The notes under the pieces: model-generated
The model's input: only the letters and a program-made list of their open reading frames with translations
Told to the model about the DNA's origin: nothing
Database searches by the model: none
Shown: positions 15,881 to 23,667 of the stretch, in pieces
How positions within the stretch are numbered: position 1 is the stretch's first letter
Layout of the letters: each line of letters begins with the position of its first letter
Source: an uncultured Bacteroidales bacterium
Lineage (GTDB): Bacteria > Bacteroidota > Bacteroidia > Bacteroidales > Paludibacteraceae
Reading direction: 5' to 3'
Assembly: GCA_937911235.1 (NCBI GenBank)
Contig: CALDPN010000086.1
Coordinates: forward strand, 1-59,638
Length of the DNA: 59,638 bases
Made by a program: the position numbers and the translations under genes

Positions 15881-18256
15881 ATGGCTATGAAAACTTGTAA
15901 ATTTTTATGTTTAGCATTTTTAATGCTAATAGCAGTAGGTTGTTCAGAAGGTAAATTAGATAACACTACCAGTGAAACTGAAAATCTTGAAATTTCTGAT
16001 ATTCAATTCGATGAGAATTATAAGGATTTCTCAATAGGGGTGCATTTCAAAGATGCCTTTATGCCAAAGAAAAGACTTCACATTGGCAAGATAAAACTAA
16101 ATGTTACAGAATATGATTCTGATATGAATAAGATTACAGAATCTGCTCAGCCAATTTTCAGAGGTGCTAAAAACCTTCATTCAGAAAAGATAAAAGATTT
16201 AGGCATCAAAGGTCTAGTGCTAGTGGACTTGTCTTTAGACGAATTGCAAATAGAAAAAGAGAAAGGGGCAGTAGAAAGTTTGAGAGAGTTTGTTTTTGAA
16301 AACCAACTATATGTAGCCTTTATGCAAGATGGCAAGGTGAGCCCAACTTATCCTGCTACAGATTATGTTCTAGACAATTACTTTATTCCAAATCAAGCTC
16401 CTAAAAAATTGTTTGGTAGTATAGTTGCTAAGATGGATGAGATGAAAAGTGAAGATTCTGAATTTTTCTCACAAACAGCAACAGAAAATAAAGTACTTAT
16501 TGTGTTTTCCGACGGACATATCTACAATGGTGATAAACCTATAGATCCTAAACACTTTGAGTATCAAGAAATATTACTAAACCAAACAAAGCAAGACGAT
16601 AAACTACAATTTTGTTATGTAAACTTCAACGAAGAAAAAGACGATGAGTTTGCAGTGGAGAATGATGTAGAAAACATATTCACATACATTTGCAAAGGCT
16701 TGGGTGGAGCGTATATTCCAGACGTGGATATGAAACAAATAGCTACAGAGGTAATGCGTGGTAGAGATAGTGAAAAAGTGGATTTTAGACTAAAACTTAC
16801 AAATCCAGATCATAAAATTTACCGTGGCGACGAAAGAATACTTAAGGTTAATTGTATGTATGATGGAGAACTACTTTTCACAGGTTCTAAATCATATTCT
16901 TTAGGTAGTGTGTATAAACCTGTTATAGTCAATGGTTCTGGTTTATATAGCGTATTAATACAAGCCGCAGTATTTACATTAATATTAGTATTATCCATCT
17001 ACGTGGTATTTCAACTAATAGAACCTTATGTGAAATATCGTATCTTCAAGTATAAATACGTAACCAAATATACAGGGCCAAATATGAGTTGGAGAGGCAT
17101 CCAAGTGCCAGATTCATGCTACTATTGTAAAACACCATTCGAGATAGGCGACGAGATAGTAGTGAAATGTGAGCACGTTATGGATATGTCTTGTTGGAAA
17201 GAAAATTTATACAGATGCCCTGAATATGGCAGAAGATGCAATTTAGGAAAGCACTATTACAACGACAAAAACATTTTCGATAAGAAAAATGCACCTTATT
17301 ATATGAAGTGGCTTTTAGCTGGTACATTGGCAGGGTTCGTAGCATGGTTCTTCTTTATATTAGGCACCTTCCACTCAGATCTGTCATTTATAAATGGAAT
17401 ATATGATAAGGTTTCACAATTTGACCCTTTAAGAGATATGGTGTTTGGTTTACACAATAATGTAACATCAGGCATGTTTGCTGCACCATACTTTGGTTTC
17501 TTTATGTGTTTCTGTTTAACCCTTGCCTTAAGTTTACTTTCTAGTCATGGTAAATGGTTGTACAAACGCACAGTTGTGGTACTTATAAAATCTTTAGTCG
17601 CAGGTATATGTGGTTATCTTACATATCTATTAGTAGTGTTGGCACTAATCGCATTCAAGCTAAAAGGTTATTATTATATGATAGACTGGATACCATGGGC
17701 ATTAAATGGTTATATAGTGGCATATGCAGTAGCATTTAAAACAGATATTAAACTGAAAAAAGCATTAATGGGTGCAACTATTTCTATGGGATTCTCAATA
17801 GCCTCAATGTATCTTTGGAATTATTCAACACATTCACACATAGATACTAGAGATTTATTATTGGTAAGTTGTTTAATATATGGCATCGGCTTAGCAGCCA
17901 GTCTTGCTATAAATTTTCCACAATCTGAACGCTATTTTATAAAGGTGGAAGGACCAATTAAAACTATGGAGTTGGCACTTTATAAGTGGATGAACGCACA
18001 AGTTATAAACCGCTGCGTTACCATAGGTAAGTCTGTGGATTGTAATCTGCAAATGTCTTGGGATATAAATAGTGCCATTGCCCCAAAACAAGCAGAACTA
18101 AAAATGATAGGAGGTAATATCTATCTTATTCCACTTGAAAACGGCGTCACTTTCAAAGGTAAACCAGCTATCATAGACAAACGCATTCACCTATATCACG
18201 GCGACAAGTTTGTGATAGGACAAACTAAGTTCACATATGTAGAACACGATGTGTAA
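15881..18256 (+). CDS. VWA-like / RING-like / multi-membrane-helix / FHA-like protein, candidate E3
   Basis: A 791-residue protein. Residues 1-21 are a signal peptide with a lipobox-like AVGC. Residues about 110-290 look like a VWA domain with a degenerate metal site (DLSLD, 116-120) and VFSDG (208-212). A membrane helix follows (about 354-379). Residues 413-453 hold a RING-like cluster, C413, C416, C430, H432, D435, C438, C446 and C453, spaced CxxC-x13-CxHxxDxxC-x7-C. Five or six more membrane helices lie at about 475-680. Residues about 707-787 resemble an FHA domain (VTIGKSVDCNLQ, HGDKFVIG), though without the canonical Arg and Ser/His phosphothreonine contacts. It is the last gene of the operon and follows the E2, E1 and ubiquitin-like genes, so I infer a membrane-anchored E3-like or scaffold role. 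Confidence 0.6.
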   Translation: MAMKTCKFLCLAFLMLIAVGCSEGKLDNTTSETENLEISDIQFDENYKDFSIGVHFKDAFMPKKRLHIGKIKLNVTEYDSDMNKITESAQPIFRGAKNLHSEKIKDLGIKGLVLVDLSLDELQIEKEKGAVESLREFVFENQLYVAFMQDGKVSPTYPATDYVLDNYFIPNQAPKKLFGSIVAKMDEMKSEDSEFFSQTATENKVLIVFSDGHIYNGDKPIDPKHFEYQEILLNQTKQDDKLQFCYVNFNEEKDDEFAVENDVENIFTYICKGLGGAYIPDVDMKQIATEVMRGRDSEKVDFRLKLTNPDHKIYRGDERILKVNCMYDGELLFTGSKSYSLGSVYKPVIVNGSGLYSVLIQAAVFTLILVLSIYVVFQLIEPYVKYRIFKYKYVTKYTGPNMSWRGIQVPDSCYYCKTPFEIGDEIVVKCEHVMDMSCWKENLYRCPEYGRRCNLGKHYYNDKNIFDKKNAPYYMKWLLAGTLAGFVAWFFFILGTFHSDLSFINGIYDKVSQFDPLRDMVFGLHNNVTSGMFAAPYFGFFMCFCLTLALSLLSSHGKWLYKRTVVVLIKSLVAGICGYLTYLLVVLALIAFKLKGYYYMIDWIPWALNGYIVAYAVAFKTDIKLKKALMGATISMGFSIASMYLWNYSTHSHIDTRDLLLVSCLIYGIGLAASLAINFPQSERYFIKVEGPIKTMELALYKWMNAQVINRCVTIGKSVDCNLQMSWDINSAIAPKQAELKMIGGNIYLIPLENGVTFKGKPAIIDKRIHLYHGDKFVIGQTKFTYVEHDV

Positions 18257-18259
18257 TTT

Positions 18260-19045
18260 TTACTCACTCCACTTTACACCTTCCCATATCTCGTACGACT
18301 TGAGTGCTTGGTTTACGAACATTGGCCAACCGTTTTGGATGCGTGCCCCGCATGTTTCGGCTTGACGCAAATATAAGGTTTCAATCGGATTATAGATAAG
18401 GTCATAAACAACGTGGTCTCTTGTGATGCAGTGATATGGAATATTAGGGCATTCCTTCACATTTGGGAAAGTACCCACAGGCGATGTGTTTATAAGCACT
18501 GTGTGCGCTTTGATTATCTCGTCTGTTAGTTCGCCGTATGTAAGACCATTTTCTACATTGTTTCTAGACACAAACTTATATGAAATACCAAGTAAGTCTA
18601 GTGAATATGCAATAGCTTTACTTGCTCCACCAGTGCCTAGGATAAGAGCTTGTTTGTGACTATCGTTGATAAGTGGTTTAAAAGACTCTGTAAAACCATA
18701 CCAATCGGTGTTGTAACCTTTTAGGTATTTGCTGCCGTCTTCACGAGTTTCTACTTTCACTACATTCACTGCGCCCATTGCGCTAGCGTGCTCGTCTAGT
18801 TCGTCAAGATAAGGAATAACAGCTTGTTTGTAGGGAATTGTTACATTTAGCCCTACAAGCATAGGATGCTCCTTAATAATATTAGGGAACTCCTCTATAC
18901 TGCTTATCTCAAACTTTAAATACTCAGAAGGAATTCCTTTCTGGGCAAATCTCTCGTTAAAAAACGTAGGTGAAAGAGAATGGCACAGAGGATTTCCAAT
19001 GATGCCGTACTCTTTTGTAATATGTTTATTTGTTTTTCTTAGCAT
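18260..19045 (-). CDS. aroE: Shikimate dehydrogenase
   Basis: A 261-residue enzyme that reduces 3-dehydroshikimate to shikimate with NADPH in aromatic amino acid synthesis. Visible landmarks are the substrate-binding GNPLCHSLSPTFFNERF near the N-terminus, the catalytic lysine in NVTIPYKQAV, NTDWYGF with its aspartate, and the nucleotide-binding GTGGASKAI. Length is normal. It overlaps the DedA gene by 20 nt and converges on the RING/FHA gene with only 3 nt between the stops. Confidence 0.95.
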   Translation of the reverse strand: MLRKTNKHITKEYGIIGNPLCHSLSPTFFNERFAQKGIPSEYLKFEISSIEEFPNIIKEHPMLVGLNVTIPYKQAVIPYLDELDEHASAMGAVNVVKVETREDGSKYLKGYNTDWYGFTESFKPLINDSHKQALILGTGGASKAIAYSLDLLGISYKFVSRNNVENGLTYGELTDEIIKAHTVLINTSPVGTFPNVKECPNIPYHCITRDHVVYDLIYNPIETLYLRQAETCGARIQNGWPMFVNQALKSYEIWEGVKWSE

Positions 19046-19748
19046 AGTGTTTGATGATAAAGTAAATAACTAAAATGGCAAAAAGAGCCATAATCACCAC
19101 AGAAAGTTCGTGGCTATATGCTTCAATTAGGTCTTGTTGACCTTGTGCAATGTAACCCAGTAATGCAAGAACGCAGTTCCAAGCGCCAGCACCTAGAGCG
19201 GTAAACAAGCAGAATGAAAATAAATTCATTTTAGCAAGACCAGCAGGGATAGAAATAAGTTGTCTTACCGCTGGTATAAGTCTGCCAATTAGGGTAGAGA
19301 TTTTGCCGTGTTTCACAAAATAGTCTTCTGCCACTTGTATCTTCTCTTTGCTTAGAAGGCAAAGGTGTCCTATCTTGCTATCGGCAAATTTATACATAAT
19401 AGGTCTGCCAAGCCAAAGGGCTAAAAAGTAATTGATTAATGCTCCAATAAGTGCGCCTAATGTACCAGAAATAACTACTAAATAGATATTTAAACTGCTT
19501 CCTTCTTTGCTTGCAATATATGCAGCAGGAGGAATTACAATTTCAGAAGGGAAGGGAATGAAAGAACTTTCCACAGCCATAAGAGCAGTAATGGTATAGT
19601 AGTTCATGTTTTCTTCATACCAATTTTCTACTACTTGAATTATGCTTGGGTTTTCTACTTTTTCAACTTTTTCTACTTTTGCACTGTCTTGGCTAAATGC
19701 ACATGTTGCAAATAGCATAGCAGCAATTAAACTAATTACTTTTTGCAT
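19026..19748 (-). CDS. DedA/SNARE-associated (VTT) family membrane protein
   Basis: A 240-residue inner-membrane protein with a signal-like N-terminus, then the DedA core: ESSFIPFPSEIVIPPAAY, a GALIGALINYFLALWLGRP loop, GRLIPAVRQLISIPAGLAKM and further helices to the C-terminus. DedA proteins are thought to move undecaprenyl phosphate or phospholipids across the membrane. It overlaps the aroE start and the 3' end of the TPR gene, so it is co-transcribed with both. Confidence 0.9.
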   Translation of the reverse strand: MQKVISLIAAMLFATCAFSQDSAKVEKVEKVENPSIIQVVENWYEENMNYYTITALMAVESSFIPFPSEIVIPPAAYIASKEGSSLNIYLVVISGTLGALIGALINYFLALWLGRPIMYKFADSKIGHLCLLSKEKIQVAEDYFVKHGKISTLIGRLIPAVRQLISIPAGLAKMNLFSFCLFTALGAGAWNCVLALLGYIAQGQQDLIEAYSHELSVVIMALFAILVIYFIIKHYAKKNK

Positions 19749-21135
19749 TATTAAGTGTATTATAAAATTCTTGTTTCGCTAGTTCGTCTGGTTCTTTGTC
19801 AAATGCTTTTTGTGCAGCATCAAAATCGCCCAATACGGTGTAACAACGTGAGATAAAGATGTTTACATGGTGCATATCAGGACAATCCTTTTCCACCTCA
19901 AGAGCAATTTTTAGTGCTTTATTAGGGTTGTTTGCATTCAAATAATATTGAGCCACTATCATGTGAATGTTAGGGTCTTTTGAGTCTCTTAATAGTTCTC
20001 TGTTAAGTTTGTCGGCTTGAGCACGTAGGCCTTTGTCTTCGCCTAAAATCTTAGCTACAAAAGACTTATAGAAATGATTCTCAGGGTCTAACTCCCACGA
20101 TTTCACAGCTGCTCTATATCCTTTTTCTGCTTGGTCGTCTAAAATGTAAGCCACTGCTAGTGAATGATATATCTCAGCTCTGTCTGGGAATTCTACTAGC
20201 ACAGTCTTAAATAAATTAATAGCCTTTTTAGGCTTGTTCATAAGCAGATAGCATTCTGCCTTTATGATTAATACCTCATAATCATTTGGGTCTAGCTTCT
20301 CTGCGTCGTCTAGATATTTAATAGCTTTATTAAGGTTGCCTTTCACCTTATATACTCTAGCTAGATTTTTAAGGCACGCAAGATTTGTGTCGTCTATGGC
20401 AAAAGCTATATCAAAAGCTTTAATGGCTTCGTCGAAGTCGTTGCTTCTAGCCATAAGATTACCAAAGTTTATCCAAGTGATATTGTCGTATGGGTCTTCG
20501 TCTAAGTGCTCTTGAAGAAGTTTAATGCCTTTTTCAACTTCACCCATCGATTCATAACAAAGTGCGATATTGTTTATAGCTGCTACCCTGTGTATAGAAT
20601 CGTTTAATATTTTTTTTAAGCATTTAATAGCAAATGAATGGTCTCCTGCTGTCATAGCAATAAGAGAAACATCATTATAAAGGTCTGCTTCCCTTATGTC
20701 TGTGGTGGCTAAGATATGGTCTATAGTAGGATATACCTTGTCGTAATCGCCCACTCTGAGTGCACACTCAATAATAAGTTTCATAAGATATTCTCTAAGA
20801 GAATCTATCTTGTCGTCGCTTCTTTCTTCGTCGCCATCTTCGATATCTTCCTCTTCCTTCTCTTCTTTATATTCTTCAGGTTGCTCTATATTATATCCTT
20901 CAGCGTCATCTTCTGGTAGTTCGTTGTACCATTCATCTAGCCCGTCGTCTATAAAATTATTGCTTATGCCCATATCGATAAGTGATATGGTATATTCTGC
21001 CACATCAATTATCTCATGGTATTTTCCAAGGCCATAAAGAATATCAGTTAGGTCCAATAATTCCTTCGTACTGAAATTATTGATGCCATCATCTAAATAT
21101 CTTTGATAAATATCTTGTTGATTAAAATTACTCAT
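19732..21135 (-). CDS. TPR-repeat protein
   Basis: A 467-residue cytoplasmic protein built of tetratricopeptide repeats from about residue 140 to the end (for example AINNIALCYESMGEVEKGIK and NLARVYKVKGNLNKAIKYL). A very acidic segment rich in E and D lies at about 80-115. I chose the ATG at 21135 (MSNFNQQD) because the upstream alternative reads a polybasic stretch that is really the ribosome-binding region AGGAGAAAAAA inside the end of the AI-2E-family gene. Scaffold or adaptor function; partners unknown. Confidence 0.85.
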   Translation of the reverse strand: MSNFNQQDIYQRYLDDGINNFSTKELLDLTDILYGLGKYHEIIDVAEYTISLIDMGISNNFIDDGLDEWYNELPEDDAEGYNIEQPEEYKEEKEEEDIEDGDEERSDDKIDSLREYLMKLIIECALRVGDYDKVYPTIDHILATTDIREADLYNDVSLIAMTAGDHSFAIKCLKKILNDSIHRVAAINNIALCYESMGEVEKGIKLLQEHLDEDPYDNITWINFGNLMARSNDFDEAIKAFDIAFAIDDTNLACLKNLARVYKVKGNLNKAIKYLDDAEKLDPNDYEVLIIKAECYLLMNKPKKAINLFKTVLVEFPDRAEIYHSLAVAYILDDQAEKGYRAAVKSWELDPENHFYKSFVAKILGEDKGLRAQADKLNRELLRDSKDPNIHMIVAQYYLNANNPNKALKIALEVEKDCPDMHHVNIFISRCYTVLGDFDAAQKAFDKEPDELAKQEFYNTLNNAKSN

Positions 21136-22228
21136 TTTTTTTCTCCTCCTTTTGCGTTGCACCTATCTTTAATACATAATACTCATAATAAGAAACTATG
21201 AGTGTAGTAATAGGTAGTGCAATAATCATGCCTAAAATTCCAAACATCGCCCCCCAAATAGAAAGTGACAACAAAATAACAGCAGGATTTAGTCCTGTGG
21301 CATCGCCCATTATCTTAGGAACTAAAACTGCATCAACAATTACCTGTATAATACCAAATGCTAATACAATGTATAACACATAAAGTCCAAAACTATCACC
21401 ATATTGAGCCGATTGCACAAGTGCCACGAATAGTGCAGGGATTATGCCCAATGTGTGCATATATGGTATCATGTGTAGCACGGCAATAAGCAGACCAAGA
21501 CCAATTGACATTCCAAGCCCCATTATACTAAATGCAATAGCAAATAAAGTACCCACGATAATAGAAATTAGTGCTTGTTTTCTAAAGTAAGTATTCATAT
21601 AAGTTCCCATATCATGAATCAACTTAATAGAAAACTCTCTGTATTGTGCTGGTACATATTTGTTCCATTTGTCAGACAAATTATCAAAGTCTTTCATAAT
21701 AAAGAAAAGATAAAGTGTAAACAAAAATATAACTACTGCACCTGCCACGTACTTAAGCGAAGCAGAAACCACCTCGAAAGCCTGTGGAACTAAGTCGTTT
21801 ATAAATTCATCATATGTAAATTCTTTCAGCCATTGCTCAAAATTGAGTGAAGCAAGGAAAGTTTCTAAATGTGGTTTAATAAAACCAGGATATTGAGATG
21901 CGTTTTTATTCGAAACAAACTGCTGAGCAAGAAACTGTAAATCCGACAATTCTTTGCTCAAACTATTCAAAATAAAATAGAAAAAAGCCCCAATAAGTCC
22001 TATAAGTAGGATTAAAACTATTATTACACTAGCAGTTCTATTTTTAATTTTCAGTTTGTTTTGAAAAAAGTTTACAAACGGATTTAGCATATAAGCCACA
22101 AACCAAGCGGCCACAAATGGTAACAAAACGTCGCCTAGCATATATACAGCGTATATAAGTAGCGCAAATATGCTTAATCTAATAATTAATCTAACAGTAG
22201 AATCTAGTGTAAATGGTTTTTCAAACAT
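21128..22228 (-). CDS. AI-2E family transporter
   Basis: A 366-residue membrane protein of PF01594. Two N-terminal helices are followed by PFVAAWFVAYMLNPFVNFF, a soluble-looking middle (about 85-160) and helices with GLGLLIAVLHMIPYMHTLGIIPA, then LVPKIMGDATGLNPAVILLSLSIWG, all typical. Members export small molecules or act as Na+/H+ antiporters; substrate unknown here. It is the first gene of the minus-strand set with the TPR, DedA and aroE genes, driven by the element at 22260-22267. Confidence 0.9.
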   Translation of the reverse strand: MFEKPFTLDSTVRLIIRLSIFALLIYAVYMLGDVLLPFVAAWFVAYMLNPFVNFFQNKLKIKNRTASVIIVLILLIGLIGAFFYFILNSLSKELSDLQFLAQQFVSNKNASQYPGFIKPHLETFLASLNFEQWLKEFTYDEFINDLVPQAFEVVSASLKYVAGAVVIFLFTLYLFFIMKDFDNLSDKWNKYVPAQYREFSIKLIHDMGTYMNTYFRKQALISIIVGTLFAIAFSIMGLGMSIGLGLLIAVLHMIPYMHTLGIIPALFVALVQSAQYGDSFGLYVLYIVLAFGIIQVIVDAVLVPKIMGDATGLNPAVILLSLSIWGAMFGILGMIIALPITTLIVSYYEYYVLKIGATQKEEKKNE

Positions 22229-22250
22229 TTGCTACATAAATTTAAAATGT

Positions 22251-22268
22251 TTACATTTGCAAATGTAA
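22251..22268. promoter_or_regulatory. Palindromic back-to-back promoter
   Basis: A perfect 18-nt palindrome, TTACATTTGCAAATGTAA, contains a TAnnTTTG element on each strand (22252-22259 plus, 22260-22267 minus). The divergent AI-2E-family gene and the 22296 gene would start from one shared site. It may also bind a dimeric regulator. Confidence 0.6.
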
Positions 22269-22295
22269 TTAATAAACATAGTTTATACAATTTTT

Positions 22296-22907
22296 ATGGA
22301 TAAAAATTCGTTAATATTAGAGATAAAAAACGATTTAAATTCAATTAAAAAACAAGTAGAAGTTACTCTTGCAAAGCTTGCAGTTCTAGAATCAATGATA
22401 GAACTCGATAAGAAGTTAGGGGTTTCGGTCGCTGAGCCTGTCGAAGAGTTAGGAGTTAGGAGTGAGGAGTTAGGAGTTAAAGAACCTAAACAAGAGAGTA
22501 GGGACAATGCGTGCATTGTCCGAGATGCTGAAGAGGTCGCTGAACCTGTGAAGCAACCAGAACCTGTTGTCGAAGCGCCCGTTGAAGAGTTAGGAGTTGA
22601 AGAACCTGCGCCCGTTGCAGTGCCAATAGAAGAGAGTAGGGACAATGCGTGCATTGTCCGTGAGTCAGAACCGGAAGAAGCACTAGAACTTCGTAACCTA
22701 ATGTCAGTGATTGGCTTAAATGATAGATTCCGTTTCCGTCACGATTTGTTCTCAAATAGCGACGAACTTTTTAAAGAAACCATAGATATACTAAACAAAA
22801 TAGAAGATTTTGACAAAGCAGTAGATTATCTAGTGCAAAAGTTTGCTTGGGACGAAGAAGATGCTACTGTGGTGTATTTTTATGATATTATAAAACCAAA
22901 ATTCTAG
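22296..22907 (+). CDS. Conserved Bacteroidetes hypothetical protein with a repeat-encoded linker
   Basis: A 203-residue protein in three parts. Residues 1-42 are a helical, coiled-coil-like start. Residues 43-125 are a low-complexity linker rich in E, P and V. Residues 126-203 are a compact helical domain (LNDRFRFRHDLF, then FDKAVDYL) that recurs at the C-terminus of Bacteroidetes hypotheticals. The linker is written almost entirely by three interspersed repeat families read in frame: TTAGGAG heptamers give EELGV, the GGACAATGC palindrome gives RDNACIV twice, and the CTGAGCCTGTCGAAG element gives AEPVE. It lies 4 nt before rsmI. Function unknown. Confidence 0.75.
   Translation: MDKNSLILEIKNDLNSIKKQVEVTLAKLAVLESMIELDKKLGVSVAEPVEELGVRSEELGVKEPKQESRDNACIVRDAEEVAEPVKQPEPVVEAPVEELGVEEPAPVAVPIEESRDNACIVRESEPEEALELRNLMSVIGLNDRFRFRHDLFSNSDELFKETIDILNKIEDFDKAVDYLVQKFAWDEEDATVVYFYDIIKPKF
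22428..22480. repeat. CTGAGCCTGTCGAAG element plus TTAGGAG heptamers inside a gene
   Basis: 22428-22446 carries GGTCGCTGAGCCTGTCGAA, and 22446-22480 carries about five TTAGGAG-like heptamers. A further heptamer pair lies at 22586-22599. All are within the 22296 coding region and keep it open. Confidence 0.8.
22501..22521. repeat. GGACAATGC palindrome, copy 1
   Basis: GGACAATGC and its complement GCATTGTCC flank GT, forming a 20-nt inverted repeat. It is read in frame as RDNACIV. Confidence 0.85.
22639..22659. repeat. GGACAATGC palindrome, copy 2
   Basis: Identical core to the copy at 22501-22521, again within the coding region and again encoding RDNACIV. Confidence 0.85.
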
Positions 22908-22911
22908 TATA

Positions 22912-23580
22912 ATGAAACTATATGTTGTTCCTACGCCAATAGGAAATTTGGAGGATATGACTTTTAGAGCCATTAAAGTTCTAAAAGAAGTGGATTTCAT
23001 ACTTGCAGAAGATACACGTACATCGTCGGTTTTATTAAAACATTTCGAGATAGACAACAAACTTTGGGCGCATCATAAATTCAATGAGCATCAGTCAGTT
23101 GCCTCAGTAATTGAGCATTTAAAGGCAGGACAAACAGGTGCGGTGATTTCTGATGCAGGCACTCCAGGACTTTCTGATCCAGGTTTCCTTGTGGCTAGAG
23201 AGTGCATAAAAAACGGAATAGAAGTAGAATGTTTGCCAGGAGCTACAGCTGCAATTCCAGCACTTGTAAACTCAGGTCTTCCAATGGATAGATTTTGTTT
23301 CGAAGGTTTTCTGCCACAAAAGAAAGGTAGAAACACCCGTCTTACATTGTTGCAAGAAGAAACTCGTACCATGATATTTTATGAGTCTCCATATCGTGTG
23401 CTAAAAACTTTGAAACAATTTGCAGAATTCTTTGGGGAAGATAGACTGGCGTCTGCCTCTCGCGAAATATCAAAGCTTCACAATCAAACAATTAACGGCA
23501 CTTTGGCAGAACTAATAGAGCATTTTACCAAAACAGAACCAAGGGGGGAGTTTGTGCTCGTAGTAGCAGGTAAAATGTAG
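22912..23580 (+). CDS. rsmI: 16S rRNA (cytidine-1402-2'-O)-methyltransferase RsmI
   Basis: A 222-residue tetrapyrrole-methylase-fold enzyme that uses S-adenosylmethionine to methylate the ribose of C1402 in 16S rRNA. The start VPTPIGNLEDMTFRAI, then AEDTRTSSVLLKHF, GAVISDAGTPGLSDPG and CLPGATAAIPALV are the classic RsmI motifs. At 222 residues it matches the shorter Bacteroidetes form. Its stop codon borders a composite repeat at 23580-23624. Confidence 0.95.
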   Translation: MKLYVVPTPIGNLEDMTFRAIKVLKEVDFILAEDTRTSSVLLKHFEIDNKLWAHHKFNEHQSVASVIEHLKAGQTGAVISDAGTPGLSDPGFLVARECIKNGIEVECLPGATAAIPALVNSGLPMDRFCFEGFLPQKKGRNTRLTLLQEETRTMIFYESPYRVLKTLKQFAEFFGEDRLASASREISKLHNQTINGTLAELIEHFTKTEPRGEFVLVVAGKM

Positions 23581-23624
23581 GGACAATGCTTCGACAGGCT
23601 CAGCAACCGTGCGTGCATTGTCCG
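23580..23624. repeat. Composite GGACAATGC / TTCGACAGGCTCAGC element, copy A
   Basis: The GGACAATGC palindrome with a TTCGACAGGCTCAGC motif set between its arms. The whole 45-nt sequence is present again, exact and inverted, at 41463-41507. Confidence 0.85.
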
Positions 23625-23667
23625 TGATAAAAGGAATAATCAATCAATAACATTAATATTTAACATT

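Noticed and set aside
15881..18256. Calling the RING/FHA protein TssR or TssN
   Set aside because: The VWA-like part and membrane helices recall those proteins, but the RING-like and FHA-like domains do not. I could not align them without a search.
22283..22654. Minus-strand frame opposite the repeat-rich gene
   Set aside because: Its serine/threonine-rich product is the antisense reading of the repeats, and its start lies inside the plus-strand gene.
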